The notes under the pieces were generated by a model. The model was not told the DNA's origin. It saw only the letters and a program-made list of their open reading frames with translations, and made no database searches. Made by a program: the position numbers and the translations under genes. A DNA stretch of 64,000 bases from an uncultured Caulobacter sp. (lineage in GTDB: Bacteria > Pseudomonadota > Alphaproteobacteria > Caulobacterales > Caulobacteraceae): positions 1 to 64,000 of the forward strand of contig NZ_CAMQSF010000002.1 in the NCBI RefSeq assembly GCF_947036865.1, given 5' to 3'. Positions 63,954 through 64,000 of this stretch are shown piece after piece; the first letter of the stretch is position 1, and the number at the start of each line of letters is the position of its first letter.

Positions 63954-64000
63954 TAGGGTGGGGGTGACGCGGCGTTTGAAGCGGTGCTGGCGGCAAGTCG

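Overview
The window is about 64 kb of high-G+C alphaproteobacterial chromosome. Gene order and protein sequences point to a Caulobacter species close to, but not the same as, C. crescentus/vibrioides. The evidence is a ParB that starts MSEGRRGLGRG and has 294 residues, the order leuS-lptE-holA-parB-parA-rsmG-mnmG-mnmE-rho-hemJ-hemH-hemE, and a chromosome origin between hemE and a DUF299 (PpsR) gene. No rRNA, tRNA, IS element, prophage or CRISPR array was seen. The window looks like core chromosome with a few accessory genes.

Layout, left to right. 1-7,232: end of ubiB, a small lipoprotein, coaBC, a large TonB-dependent receptor, dut and a 46-residue membrane peptide. 7,450-10,883: an EmrA/EmrB efflux pair with its TetR regulator and palindromic operator candidates. 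10,941-15,489: fabA-fabB-(TPR glycosyltransferase)-fabI on the minus strand. 15,557-24,814: SH3-like exported protein, 2-hydroxyacid dehydrogenase, hydrolase, MoeB/ThiF-like E1, hslV-(tandem NTF2-like protein)-hslU, an Ada-like gene, DUF2244, nth and an ATP-grasp protein. 24,962-29,023: sugar/adenosine kinase followed by hisB-hisH-hisA-hisF-hisE. 29,166-35,343: smr, mltA, Tim44-like, secB, a CenR-like response regulator, an L,D-transpeptidase, yggS, thiE-like, and a small exported protein. 35,612-46,728: DUF3576, leuS, lptE, holA, then the parB-parA-rsmG-mnmG-mnmE-DUF6489 cluster, which carries the parS centromere. 46,857-53,269: dienelactone hydrolase, quinone oxidoreductase, rho and the hem cluster. 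53,270-53,740: the replication origin (Cori). 53,703-57,409: ppsR, maf, aroE, coaE and dnaQ. 57,406-64,000: an XRE regulator diverging from a frameshifted SDR gene, xthA, a candidate small RNA, lolA and ftsK.

The centre of interest is the origin/centromere region. Four full TTAA-N7-TTAA CtrA boxes and one half box lie in or just beside the 433-bp hemE-ppsR gap, with DnaA-box-like sequences. Two perfect parS palindromes lie about 8 kb to the left, one intergenic and one inside mnmE. Most genes next to Cori point away from it: the hem/rho and mnm/par blocks leftward, ppsR to dnaQ rightward.

The most likely undescribed features are four. First, a dispersed hairpin-forming repeat occurs in four copies, all between convergent genes, and supplies 3' ends (and in one case C-terminal residues) to neighbours. 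Second, 60,216-60,333 on the minus strand looks like a free-standing small RNA or leaderless peptide gene with its own promoter and intrinsic terminator. Third, an exported RraB-like protein closes the hem operon. Fourth, uncharacterised genes are embedded in conserved operons: a tandem NTF2-like protein between hslV and hslU, and a TPR/GT41-type glycosyltransferase between fabB and fabI.
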